From G016756615 sp050958605 (lineage in GTDB: Bacteria; Pseudomonadota; Alphaproteobacteria; Rhizobiales; Rhizobiaceae), in NCBI RefSeq assembly GCF_050958605.1, contig NZ_JBJHDO010000009.1, positions 234,370 to 298,369 on the forward strand: 64,000 bases of DNA, in the 5' to 3' direction. Position 1 is the stretch's first letter, and every line of letters begins with the position of its first letter. Of the stretch, positions 34,878-43,574 are shown piece after piece. Below the pieces are notes generated by a model. It saw only the letters and a program-made list of their open reading frames with translations. It did no database searches and was not told where the DNA came from. The position numbers were made by a program, and so were the translations under genes.

Positions 34878-36032
34878 ATGAACATTAAAAGCCTCCTTCT
34901 CGGCTCTGCGGCCGGGCTTGTGGCTGTCACCGGCGCCCGCGCCGCTGATGCAGTTGTCGTGGCCGAGCCTGAGCCGGTGGAATATGTGCGCGTCTGCGAC
35001 GTCTACGGCGAGGGCTTCTTCTACATCCCCGGCACCGAGACCTGCCTGCGCATCTCCGGTTATGTCCGGTACAAGGTGGGCGCCACCAGCGACGACGGCC
35101 TCGCTGCCGGCGACACGCCGAACTTCGAAGGCTACGAAGGCGACGGCTGGAACAAGCGCACCCGCGCCCGCGTGAACCTCGACGCTCGTTCGGAAACGGA
35201 GTGGGGCATGCTGCAGGCCTATGTCCGTCTGCAGGCGGACTGGGGTCTGTCGAACTTCGACAACGACCGTCCCAGCCCCTTCTCGGACGGCCCGGTCGGC
35301 GTCGATCAGGCCTGGCTCTCGCTCGGTGGCCTGCGCATGGGCTACACGCAGTCGGCCTGGGCCGAGACGGTGTTCGGCGTCACCAATGGCGGTTCGTTCT
35401 CTGACGGCTCGCTCTACTACGGCGACCAGCAGCGCCACCTCATCCAGTACAACTTCGGCGGCGACACGGGCCTGTTCGGCGTGGTCTCGCTCGAAGACGA
35501 CGCGCTGGAAGGTGACGGCTATGTTCCGGACGTCGTCGGCGTGCTCGGCTATCAGGCCGGCTGGGCTGCCGTCTGGGCTCGCGTCGGTTACGACAACTCC
35601 TACAACAGCACCCCGCTCGACAACGGCGACAGCGGCTTCGGCGTGCAGCTCGGCTCGCAGTTCAACATCCCGAACAGCGGCACCTCGATCCGTCTGATGG
35701 GCTGGTATGCCGACTCGGACAATGCCTACGGCTCCCAGAGCCCCTTCGGCGGCGTGACGGGTGGTTACGGCAATGCCGAGTGGTCTGCGCTTGCCTCCGT
35801 CAACCATCAGTTCACGGACAAGATCAGCGCCTCGACCGGCTTCCAGTACTTCAACAACTTCTACGAAGGTCTGAGCGACGTGAAGACCGGTCTTAACGGT
35901 TATGCCGTCGACCTGTCGGTCGTTTACGAGCCGGTGCAGAACTTCGAGATCCGCGCCGAAGCCAACTACAACAAGGTCGACGACCTCGACGGCTCGGTTT
36001 CCGGCTTCCTCTGGTTCCTGCGTCGCTTCTGA
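34878..36032 (+). CDS. Outer membrane porin (rhizobial porin_2 family), copy 1
   Basis: A 384-residue porin with signal peptide MNIKSLLLGSAAGLVAVTGARA. The mature N-terminus carries EPVEYVRVCDVYGEGFFYIP and TCLRISGYVRY, the Cys-pair loop and first strand of the rhizobial Omp2b/RopA-like family. It ends with an aromatic residue (LWFLRRF), the outer-membrane assembly signal. The ATG at 34878 is nine bases after GGAG; a TTG two codons earlier is less likely. First of three tandem porins, followed by a strong terminator, so separately transcribed. Confidence 0.93.
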   Translation: MNIKSLLLGSAAGLVAVTGARAADAVVVAEPEPVEYVRVCDVYGEGFFYIPGTETCLRISGYVRYKVGATSDDGLAAGDTPNFEGYEGDGWNKRTRARVNLDARSETEWGMLQAYVRLQADWGLSNFDNDRPSPFSDGPVGVDQAWLSLGGLRMGYTQSAWAETVFGVTNGGSFSDGSLYYGDQQRHLIQYNFGGDTGLFGVVSLEDDALEGDGYVPDVVGVLGYQAGWAAVWARVGYDNSYNSTPLDNGDSGFGVQLGSQFNIPNSGTSIRLMGWYADSDNAYGSQSPFGGVTGGYGNAEWSALASVNHQFTDKISASTGFQYFNNFYEGLSDVKTGLNGYAVDLSVVYEPVQNFEIRAEANYNKVDDLDGSVSGFLWFLRRF

Positions 36033-36057
36033 TTGTAGCGAATATGCAACACACGAA

Positions 36058-36090
36058 CCCGGCGGCGCTTGCCGCCGGGTTTGTTTTGTT
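36058..36090 (+). terminator. Rho-independent terminator of porin 1
   Basis: CCCGGCGGC (36058-36066), loop GCTT, GCCGCCGGG (36071-36079), then TTTGTTTTGTTT. The stem is a perfect 9 bp and begins 25 bases after the porin stop. Confidence 0.9.
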
Positions 36091-36285
36091 TGGTCGTTGT
36101 TGCCTGTCCATTGGGCATGCCGCATAGTAGCCATTCTCCCGAATGAATCGCGGCATAGCGAATCTGTCCGACCGCGAGGGGGCGGGGGCAACAGGCAGAT
36201 GACGTCGGGGGACGCCATCCGACCCGAAAACAAGAATTGAGGGATCTGGCACTCGGACCGCGTTCAACGAATCGGGAGATTCCGA

Positions 36286-37485
36286 ATGAGTCCGAAAAGC
36301 CTTCTTCTGACTTCCGCCGCCCTGCTGATGGCGGCAACCGGCGCTCGTGCCGCCGACGCAGTCGTCGTCGCCGAGCCGGAGCCGGTCGAATATGTCCGGG
36401 TATGCGACGTCTTCGGCGAGGGTTTCTTCTATATCCCCGGCACCGAGACCTGCCTGCGCATTTCCGGGTACATCCGTTACCGCATCGGGGCGACCAATGA
36501 CGACGGCCTCATTCTTGACGCCGACGGCAATGTCATCGGAGGCGACACGCCAAACTTCAACGGCTTCGCCGGGGATGGCTGGAACAAGCAGACGCGCGCC
36601 CGCGTCAACATCGACACCCGCTCCGAAACGGAATGGGGCACGCTGCAGGCCTTCATTCGGTTGCAGGCGAATTGGGGCCAGGCCGACGAAGATGTGAATC
36701 CATTCGCCGATGGCCCGGTTGCGATCGACCAGGGCTGGCTCCAGATCGGCGGCCTGCGCATGGGTTACACCAACTCTGCCTATGCCGAGACGATCTTCGG
36801 CGTCACCAATGGCGGTTCCTTTTCGGATGGCGCGCTCTGGTACAGCGACCAGCAGCGCCACCTGATCCAGTATAATTTCGGTGGCGAAACAGGTCTGTTC
36901 GGCGTTCTCTCGCTCGAAGACGATGCCCTCGCCGGCGACGGCTACGTTCCCGACGTGGTGGGCCTCCTCGGATACCAGGGCGGCTGGGGTGCCATCTGGG
37001 CGCGGGCGGGCTATGACAATGCCCGGGGGGATCTTCCAGATACCGACGATGAATTTCTAGGCCTCGACAGCGAACTCGAGGAGAGCGGCTTCGGTGCCCA
37101 ACTCGCAGCCCAGATCAACGTCCCCAACACGAACACTTCGTTCCGCGTCATGGGCTGGTACGCGGACTCCGACAACGCCTACAGCACGTTTAGCTCCTAT
37201 GGCGGCATCAGCGGCGGCTTCGGCGCCGCGGAATGGTCGGCGCTTGCGGCCGTCAACCAGCAGTTCACGGAGAAGTTCAGCGCCTCGACCGGCTTCCAGT
37301 ATTTCAGCAACTTCTACGAAGCCTTCAGCGACGAGAAGACCGGACTGGACGGTTACAGTATCGATTTGTCCCTGGTCTACGAGCCGGTGACCAACTTCGA
37401 AATCAGGGCCGAGGGGAACTACGACAAGGTGGACGATTTCGACGGAACGGTCAGTGGCTTCCTGTGGTTCTTGCGTCGGTTCTGA
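36286..37485 (+). CDS. Outer membrane porin (rhizobial porin_2 family), copy 2
   Basis: A 399-residue paralogue of the preceding gene. The signal peptide begins MSPKSLLLTSAALLMAATGA. The mature protein repeats EPVEYVRVCDVFGEGFFYIP and TCLRISGYIRYRIGA and ends LWFLRRF. It has insertions not found in copy 1, notably DADGNVIGGDTPN and an acidic loop around DTDDEFLGLDSELEESG, which would alter surface loops and perhaps selectivity or phage/antibody recognition. Its own 253-base upstream region follows the terminator of copy 1. Confidence 0.93.
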   Translation: MSPKSLLLTSAALLMAATGARAADAVVVAEPEPVEYVRVCDVFGEGFFYIPGTETCLRISGYIRYRIGATNDDGLILDADGNVIGGDTPNFNGFAGDGWNKQTRARVNIDTRSETEWGTLQAFIRLQANWGQADEDVNPFADGPVAIDQGWLQIGGLRMGYTNSAYAETIFGVTNGGSFSDGALWYSDQQRHLIQYNFGGETGLFGVLSLEDDALAGDGYVPDVVGLLGYQGGWGAIWARAGYDNARGDLPDTDDEFLGLDSELEESGFGAQLAAQINVPNTNTSFRVMGWYADSDNAYSTFSSYGGISGGFGAAEWSALAAVNQQFTEKFSASTGFQYFSNFYEAFSDEKTGLDGYSIDLSLVYEPVTNFEIRAEGNYDKVDDFDGTVSGFLWFLRRF

Positions 37486-37652
37486 GCGGGGAAAGCCTAA
37501 TTTAAGCAAACGCTGACGATTGGCTCGTGGGATCCGGCTGTGCCCGCTCCCACGAACCGGCTGAGCTGAATTTACAACCAAGTGAATCGTTTGGAACGCT
37601 GAGATCGTTCCGGACAGCGCCTGGTCGGCAGTTCGACGAAGCGGGATTTTGC

Positions 37653-38801
37653 ATGAAGCCGAAGACGCTCCTGTTCGGTTCCGCCATAGCCTTTGCCGCT
37701 ACATCCGCCTACGCCGCGGACGCATCCGCAGTGCCGGAGCCCGAGCCGGTCGGGTATGTCCGTGTCTGCGATGCCTACGGTATGGGTTTCTTTTATATAC
37801 CGGACACTGAAACCTGCGTGAGAGTTTCCGGCTATATCTGGTATCAGATCGGCGCGACGAACGACGACGGCTTGGTCGTGGATGCGGATGGCAATGTCAT
37901 CGGCGGCGATACGCCGAACTACCAGGGCTTTCTGCCCGGCGGCTGGAACAAGTCCACCCGACCGCGTGTCAATATCGATGCGCGTTCGGAGACGGAATGG
38001 GGCCGGTTGCGCGCCTTCGTGCGCTTTCAGGCGGATTGGGGAAACGAACTGCCTGGGGCGTTCGCCGACGGGCCGGTGTCCACCGATCAGGCCTGGCTGT
38101 CGCTTGGCGGGCTACGCATGGGATATACCGAGTCCGCCTGGGCGGAAACGATCTTCGACGTGACCAATGGCGGCTCCTTCTCGGATGGCCAGCTCTGGTA
38201 CGGGGATCAGGAACGCCACCTCATCCAGTACAATTTCGGGGCAGACAGGGGCGTTTTCGGCGTCGTCTCGCTCGAGGATGACGCGCTGGAAGGTCGCGGC
38301 TTCATTCCGGACGCCGCCGGCCTGATCGGCTATCAGGCAGAATGGGGCGCGGTCTGGGGACGCCTGGCTTATGACGAATCCTACAATGAATTCGACGATA
38401 GCGGTTTCGGGGCCGAACTGGGCGCGCAGATCAACCTGACCAGGATAGGTGGCGAGATCCGGCTCATGGGCTGGTACGCCGACGCCGATCATATGTATGG
38501 CACCCAAAGCAGCTATGCCGGCATCAGCGGTGGTTCCGGCAATGCGGAATGGTCGGTCCTTGCCGCCTACAACCAGGTGTTCACGCCCAAGTTTTCGGCG
38601 TCGACTGGCTTCCAGTATTTCAACGATTTCTATGAGGCGCTGAGCGACGAGAAGACCGGCCTCAATGGCTACAGCGCGGACCTGTCGTTCGTATGGTTGC
38701 CGGTCGACGATTTCGAAGTTCGCGCTGAAGCCAACTACGACAAGGTGGACACGTTCGACGGTTCCGTTGCCGCCTTCCTGCGGTTCACTCGATTCTTCTG
38801 A
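37653..38801 (+). CDS. Outer membrane porin (rhizobial porin_2 family), copy 3
   Basis: A 382-residue porin and the most divergent of the three. Signal peptide MKPKTLLFGSAIAFAATSAY and AA follow the ATG at 37653; upstream in-frame codons are leader. It keeps EPVGYVRVCDAYGMGFFYIP, the DADGNVIGGDTPN loop shared with copy 2, and a terminal aromatic (RFTRFF). It has no recognisable terminator: its last 17 bases overlap the frame of an HNH-nuclease remnant on the other strand, so its downstream region has been replaced by foreign DNA. Confidence 0.93.
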   Translation: MKPKTLLFGSAIAFAATSAYAADASAVPEPEPVGYVRVCDAYGMGFFYIPDTETCVRVSGYIWYQIGATNDDGLVVDADGNVIGGDTPNYQGFLPGGWNKSTRPRVNIDARSETEWGRLRAFVRFQADWGNELPGAFADGPVSTDQAWLSLGGLRMGYTESAWAETIFDVTNGGSFSDGQLWYGDQERHLIQYNFGADRGVFGVVSLEDDALEGRGFIPDAAGLIGYQAEWGAVWGRLAYDESYNEFDDSGFGAELGAQINLTRIGGEIRLMGWYADADHMYGTQSSYAGISGGSGNAEWSVLAAYNQVFTPKFSASTGFQYFNDFYEALSDEKTGLNGYSADLSFVWLPVDDFEVRAEANYDKVDTFDGSVAAFLRFTRFF

Positions 38802-39168
38802 ACTTGCCGACCATCCTGACCTCGTCCTTCGGCTGGTCGTGGTGGCAGCTACCGCGCTCAGGATCAACTGGATGGCCACTGAGATCCGAGCCGATCACAT
38901 AACCTCGCGCTTCCTCCTTCTGGATCAGAGCGTCGTGATCGGCCTTGCAGACACTTTCCGTGTTCTCCAAATCGAAGAACAGAGCCACGTCGCTCTTGTG
39001 CGCGATCTTGTGATTTACCACTGCCGCTCGTGGATGGTGGCGATTGACCGTAATCAACAGGCAGCCGCAACGCTGGCAGGTAAACAGGTCTCTGACTAGC
39101 GCCTGCTGTCTGATCCCATTCGGGCCGCACCAGCGCGGGTCCTTGTAGAATTGCGGTACTGTTCGGCT
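38785..39168 (-). pseudogene. HNH endonuclease remnant (prophage type)
   Basis: The minus-strand frame open from 39168 to 38785 encodes FYKDPRWCGPNGIRQQALVR, then LFTCQRCGCLL, HHPRAAVVNHKIAHKSD, LFFDLENTESVCKADHD and GYVIGSDLSGHPVDP. This is an HNH nuclease of the kind next to phage terminase genes: the zinc Cys pair CQRC, the His of NHKIAHKSD, the Asn of LENTESVC and the last His of KADHD. The frame has no proper start (a stop, then SRTVPQ) and its tail after HPVDP runs out of homology into the porin 3 end. No other phage genes remain. Confidence 0.7.
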
Positions 39169-39311
39169 TCAGGACGGCGGAGGTGAGGACGCTTCTGCTC
39201 GCCAGTGAGCGCCATCGTGGTTGGTCCAGGGATTGGAAATGAAAAGGCCCGCATCGACTCCCACCCGCGGGGATTGCATACTACCCAAAAGTTGGCGAAT
39301 GAGGAATTGGA

Positions 39312-40016
39312 ATGGCTACTTTCTCTAACAACACCAGACTGGATTATCTTGATCGTGTTGCGATTGCCATTTTGAACGAAGGCCACCGAATGATGGCCGA
39401 TAAGGCGCCCATCGGGAAAAAGACCGGATCGCCTTCCCTAAAGACAAGTGATGCGACGCTTCGGTGCGTCGCGGTCATGGAAATCGGGGCGACCTTATTA
39501 ATCGCCGCCAACAATTTTTTTGTAACCAAACAGCACCTCGCGAACATAGGATCTAGAAGCAAAAATACTCTTTGGAAAGATCACAATACTGTAAAGAATA
39601 ATTTGAACAAAGGAGATCCGATAGCAGATAGCAATTTGGAATTGTTTGATATTTTTTCTGCAACCTCTGAAGATTCCCGAAACAGACTTGGTTATGATAG
39701 AGCGATTTTTGTTACTGGCGTTCACACCTACATGAATAATTACCATGCAGAAATGCAACTACTCCAGTTCATGCTGGATCACAAGCTCAAGGCGCACCGT
39801 CGATACATCGGAGTATCAAAGCCCTGCTGCCCTGAATGCGCCGCTGTTCTCAAGCGTGCACGCATCTCCTTTTCGGAGGGGCACACCAAGAACGCCCATG
39901 GCGTACGAAATGTCGCCAATGAAAACTTCTCGCATCCACATTTCGCTTCGGACCTGGCCGAGCGGCTAGGACTCGAGGTCTTGTCTGGTGGTGGAGCCAG
40001 AGAGGCACCATGGTAA
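39312..40016 (+). CDS. Lone zinc-dependent deaminase of the OTT_1508-like family
   Basis: A 234-residue protein in a stretch much richer in A+T than everything around it. The ATG follows GAGGA by six bases. The C-terminal half has the cytidine-deaminase-superfamily active site: HAEMQLL (His145 zinc ligand, Glu147 proton shuttle) and YIGVSKPCCPECAAVL (Cys173 and Cys176 ligands). The spacing, QLL helix and IGVSK-CC--C wording match the OTT_1508-like deaminases described among polymorphic toxin and host-manipulating effectors. The N-terminal 130 residues are mostly helical and unrecognised. There is no signal peptide or toxin-delivery domain, and no immunity gene was identified. A nucleic-acid or nucleotide deaminase used in defence or toxicity is inference. 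Confidence 0.7.
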   Translation: MATFSNNTRLDYLDRVAIAILNEGHRMMADKAPIGKKTGSPSLKTSDATLRCVAVMEIGATLLIAANNFFVTKQHLANIGSRSKNTLWKDHNTVKNNLNKGDPIADSNLELFDIFSATSEDSRNRLGYDRAIFVTGVHTYMNNYHAEMQLLQFMLDHKLKAHRRYIGVSKPCCPECAAVLKRARISFSEGHTKNAHGVRNVANENFSHPHFASDLAERLGLEVLSGGGAREAPW

Positions 40017-40233
40017 GGACAGAGGATCCAGACAAGGGCGCATGCCAGACATCCTCGAACTCGGGCCGCTGTTGCGAACCACCGATCTAGACTAGTTCCC
40101 GTCCATAAACGGCAAGCTGCTGAAGTTATTTGAGGAATCGCGATTTCCGTGCGGGCGAGCCCGACGATTTCAGGTACACCTTGGCATTGAGCGACTGATT
40201 CCAAAGGGAAACCCGAAACCGCCGGAGCCGACA

Positions 40234-41565
40234 ATGCGCCAAGAACGCACCGTCCAGGCCAGCATATTCGATCTTTTCGCCGGACACGAGATCGGCCGTG
40301 AGTTGAAGGCCATGTCCGACTGGCTGGACGAACACGGCGATCTCTTGAGCCTGGTGACGCGGGACCTGCGCCGTCACTAGATCAATGAAACCGGCCGCGA
40401 AGGCTTGCCGGCGGAGGCTGTCGTGCGCTGCGCGCTGCTCAAGCAATACCGCCAGCTCAGTTACCAGGAACTGGCGTTTCACCTGGAGGACTCCGCCTCA
40501 TTCCGGGCGTTTGCCCGGCTGCCATGGGGGTGGAGCCCGAAGAAGTCGGTGCTGCACAAGACGATCAGCGCGATCCGGGCGTCGACCTGGGAAGAGATCA
40601 ACGAGGTGTTGCTGGCGAGCGCCCGGCACGAGAAGCTGGAAAGCGGCACGGTCGTGCGTGTCGACAGCACCGTCACCGCTGCAACGATCCACGAGCCGAG
40701 CGACAGCAGCCTGTTGTGGGACGCCGTGCGGGTAATGATACGGCTGTTGCGGCAAGCGGATGTACTGGGAAGCATCATTCCATGGCACGATCACTGTCGC
40801 GCAGCCAAGAAGCGGGCGCGGGCGATCAAATATTGCCGCGGCCGTCTGAAACGGGTTCAGCTCTATCGCGAATTGCTCAGGATCACGCGCACGACGCTCG
40901 GCTATCTCCATGACGCGGCTGAGCGGCTGACACCGGTGAGGGACCTGGCCGTCGAACAGTGGTTGGCCCAGGTCCACTATTATCGGCCGCTGATCGAGCA
41001 GATCATCGCCCAGACCGAGCGGCGGGTCCTGGCCGGCGAGGCGGTGCCGGCCGCCGACAAGCTGGTGAGCCTGTTCGAGCCGCATGCCGACATCATCGTC
41101 AAGGGCAGCCGCGACGTCCATTATGGCCAGCTCAACCTGACCGCGGGCAGGAGCGGCATGGTTCTCGATCTGGTGATCGAAGCCCGCAACCCGGCTGACA
41201 GCGAGCGGTTCCTGCCGATGCTTCAGCGCCACATCGACCGGTATGGGGAGCCGCCACGTCAGGCGGCGGCCGACGGCGGCTATGCCAGCCGCGCCAATCT
41301 GAAACAGGCCAAGGCCTGGGGCGTCTCCGACATGGCCTTCCACAAGAAGTGTGGTCTCAGGATCGAGGACATGGTCAAGAGCCGCTGGGTGTATCGCAAG
41401 CTGCGCAACTTTCGCGCCGGCATCGAAGCCGGTGTCTCTTGCCTGAAACGCGCCTACGGCTTGTCCCGCTGCACCTGGCGCGGCCTCGACCACTTCAAGA
41501 CCTATGTCTGGTCCTCGGTGGTGGCCTACAATCTCGTCCTCTTCGCCCGCCTCAGGCCGACCTGA
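40234..41565 (+). pseudogene. ISNCY-type transposase interrupted by an amber codon
   Basis: The frame starts at ATG 40234 (MRQERTVQASIFDLFAGHEI) but meets an in-frame TAG at 40378-40380. The same frame continues unbroken as INETGREGLPAEAVVRCALL to 41565. The remainder is full length and keeps DSTVTAATIHEPSDS, GSRDVHYGQLNLTAG, QAAADGGYAS and the C-terminal LDHFKTYVWSSVVAYNL of this DDE transposase group. Unless the stop is read through, the element is dead. I could not identify terminal inverted repeats or a target duplication, so the element borders are unknown. It lies between the deaminase gene and the pot operon terminator. Confidence 0.85.
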
Positions 41566-41659
41566 CACCTGCCGACTTCGCAAAGGCCGCGGCCGGTGCG
41601 AGCCGGGCGTTCACCGCTGCGCAACTGGCGGCCGGCAGGGCGTTTGTAGGGCAGACCAG

Positions 41660-41689
41660 AAAAAAGCCCCGGCGGATAAACGCCGGGGC
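41660..41689 (-). terminator. Rho-independent terminator of the pot operon
   Basis: On the minus strand, GCCCCGGCG, loop TTTATC, CGCCGGGGC and then a run of T (A-run 41660-41665 on the plus strand). A perfect 9-bp stem beginning 11 bases after the binding-protein stop. Confidence 0.9.
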
Positions 41690-41699
41690 AGCTTGGTCG

Positions 41700-42734
41700 C
41701 TACTTTTGGATCTCGGTCCAGATCCTGGTATAGAGCGCCATGACCTCCGGTGAGCAGGTCTTGCTAAACTGGCCAGCCGACACATACTGCTCCGGAATGA
41801 CGATTTCCGGCGCCGTCTTCATGTCTTCGGGCATATAGGCTTCCGACCCCTTGATGCCGTTGGCGTAGCGAGCGAAGGTCGAGATCATGGCCGCATTCTG
41901 CGGGTCCATGATGAAGTTCTGGAAGAGCTTGGCGTTCTCGACGTTCTTGGCGTCCTTGAGCACGGACACATTGTCCATCCAGATCGGATAACCTTCCTTG
42001 GGATAGCCGTAGACGATCTTGTCGTTCTGCAGGCGAGCCCGGAAGGAAGCTCCGTTCCAGTTGGTCCCGGCGGCAATGTCGCCTTTCCCGTAACGGTCCA
42101 CGTTGCCGTAGTCCATCGACAGCCATTTCGGCTTCGCTTCGACCAGCTTGTCCCGGACCTTCTTCAGAACCGTCTTGTCGTCGGTGCAGAACTCGCCGCC
42201 CTCATAGTGGATGGCCATGTGCATGACGTCGATCATTTCTGGCAGCACGTTGACCTTGCCGACGAGTTCGGGCGGCGGGTCCATGAAGATCGCCGAAGTG
42301 TTTGGATCGCCCGAATAGACCGACGTGTTCACGGTGATCCCCGTGGTGCCCCATTGCCAGGGGACGGTGTAGTGGCGACCGGGGTCGAAGGGCACGTCGA
42401 CCCAGCGCGGATCGACGTTCTTGAAATTTTCCATCTGGTCCGGGCGGGTCTCGAGAAGCAGGCCCTCGCTGATCCAGACGGGAATGACGCTCGCCGACGG
42501 GACCACGATATCGAAGCCGTGGCCGCCCTGGCGGATCTTGGCGAGCGCCGTGTCATTGGAATCGTAGTCGGTGACGGTGACCTTGACCTTGTAAGTGTCC
42601 TCGAACTTCTTGATCAGCTCCGGGCTGGTGTAGTTGCCCCAGTTGAAGATGTTGAGCTCGCCTTCGGCGCTTGCCAGGCCTGTCGAGCCGAGCAGCGCCA
42701 GCCCGACGGCGGTTGCGGTCAGTTTCCAGTTCAT
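41700..42734 (-). CDS. Polyamine ABC transporter substrate-binding protein (PotD/PotF type)
   Basis: A 344-residue periplasmic binding protein with signal peptide MNWKLTATAVGLALLGSTGL and ASA before EGELNIFNWGNYTSPE. That opening (NIFNWGNY), YDSNDTALAKIRQG and VPWQWGTTGI are shared with PotD/PotF. The terminal gene of a leftward ATPase-permease-permease-binding protein operon, ending in a strong terminator. The neighbouring acetylpolyamine amidohydrolase and carbamoylputrescine amidase genes support a polyamine ligand. Confidence 0.9.
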   Translation of the reverse strand: MNWKLTATAVGLALLGSTGLASAEGELNIFNWGNYTSPELIKKFEDTYKVKVTVTDYDSNDTALAKIRQGGHGFDIVVPSASVIPVWISEGLLLETRPDQMENFKNVDPRWVDVPFDPGRHYTVPWQWGTTGITVNTSVYSGDPNTSAIFMDPPPELVGKVNVLPEMIDVMHMAIHYEGGEFCTDDKTVLKKVRDKLVEAKPKWLSMDYGNVDRYGKGDIAAGTNWNGASFRARLQNDKIVYGYPKEGYPIWMDNVSVLKDAKNVENAKLFQNFIMDPQNAAMISTFARYANGIKGSEAYMPEDMKTAPEIVIPEQYVSAGQFSKTCSPEVMALYTRIWTEIQK

Positions 42735-42773
42735 CTCGCTACTCCCATTGTTGGGGCCCGGCCGCTAGCGGTC

Positions 42774-43574
42774 TCAGGCCCGTTTCCTGCTGACGAAGAA
42801 GAAGATCGTGACGATGCCGACCGACAGCAGCAGGAAGACCGTCGAGATGGCGTTGATCTCCGGCGTGACGATGCGCCGGAGCTGGCCAAGCATGTAGGTC
42901 GGCAGCGTATCCTGCCCGCCCGACTTGACGAATTCGGTGATGACCACGTCGTCGAGCGAGACGACGAAGGCAAGCATCAGCCCGGCCAGGATGCCCGGCC
43001 ACAACAGCGGCAGCGTGACATAACGAAAGGCCTGCCACCCAGTCGCATAGAGGTCGGCGGCAGCGGTCTCCAGCGACAGGTCCATGCTTTCCAGACGAGC
43101 CCGGATCGGCAGATAGGCGAAGGGGATGCAAAAGGCGGTGTGGGCGGCGATCAGATAGCCGAGCCCGGTATAGCCGGTCCAGATCTTGATACGCGAGAAG
43201 AAGATCAGCAGCGCCACCGCGGTGACGATCTCCGGCACCATCAGCGGCTGGTTGATGAAGGCGTATTTGAAGGTAAGCCCGGGATAGGGTCTTGTCCGGG
43301 TCGTCGCGAGCGCCGCCATGGTGGCGGCGATGGTCGCCAGCACCGCGGCGCTCACGGCGATCTGGAACGAGCGGATCGAGGCCTCGATGACCTGGCTGTT
43401 GTTCCACGCCGAGTGGAACCAGCGGAAGGAAAAGCCGGTCCAGATGGCGACCGAATCATTGTCGTTGAAAGCGTAGACCACCAGCGTGGCGATCGGCAGG
43501 TAGAGCAGGAAGAAGCACAGCATCGCCATGAAGGTGAAGCCGCCCTGGCGCTTGACGTCGAAACGATCAGCCAT
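42774..43574 (-). CDS. Polyamine ABC transporter permease (PotC type)
   Basis: A 266-residue inner-membrane permease with six predicted spans. The EAA loop is SLETAAADLYATGWQAFRYV and then LPLLWPGILAG. The chosen ATG (43574) overlaps the end of the upstream permease gene by eight bases, so the two are translationally coupled. SLDDVVITEFVKSGG is a typical PotC/PotI segment. Confidence 0.9.
   Translation of the reverse strand: MADRFDVKRQGGFTFMAMLCFFLLYLPIATLVVYAFNDNDSVAIWTGFSFRWFHSAWNNSQVIEASIRSFQIAVSAAVLATIAATMAALATTRTRPYPGLTFKYAFINQPLMVPEIVTAVALLIFFSRIKIWTGYTGLGYLIAAHTAFCIPFAYLPIRARLESMDLSLETAAADLYATGWQAFRYVTLPLLWPGILAGLMLAFVVSLDDVVITEFVKSGGQDTLPTYMLGQLRRIVTPEINAISTVFLLLSVGIVTIFFFVSRKRA

Noticed and set aside
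37525..37555. TCGTGGGA/TCCCACGA hairpin as terminator of porin 2
   Set aside because: An 8-bp stem with a 15-base loop and no T-run; too weak to call.
40080..41690. Terminal inverted repeats of the IS element
   Set aside because: I compared the flanks of the transposase frame and found no convincing matching ends or target duplication, so only the gene is annotated.
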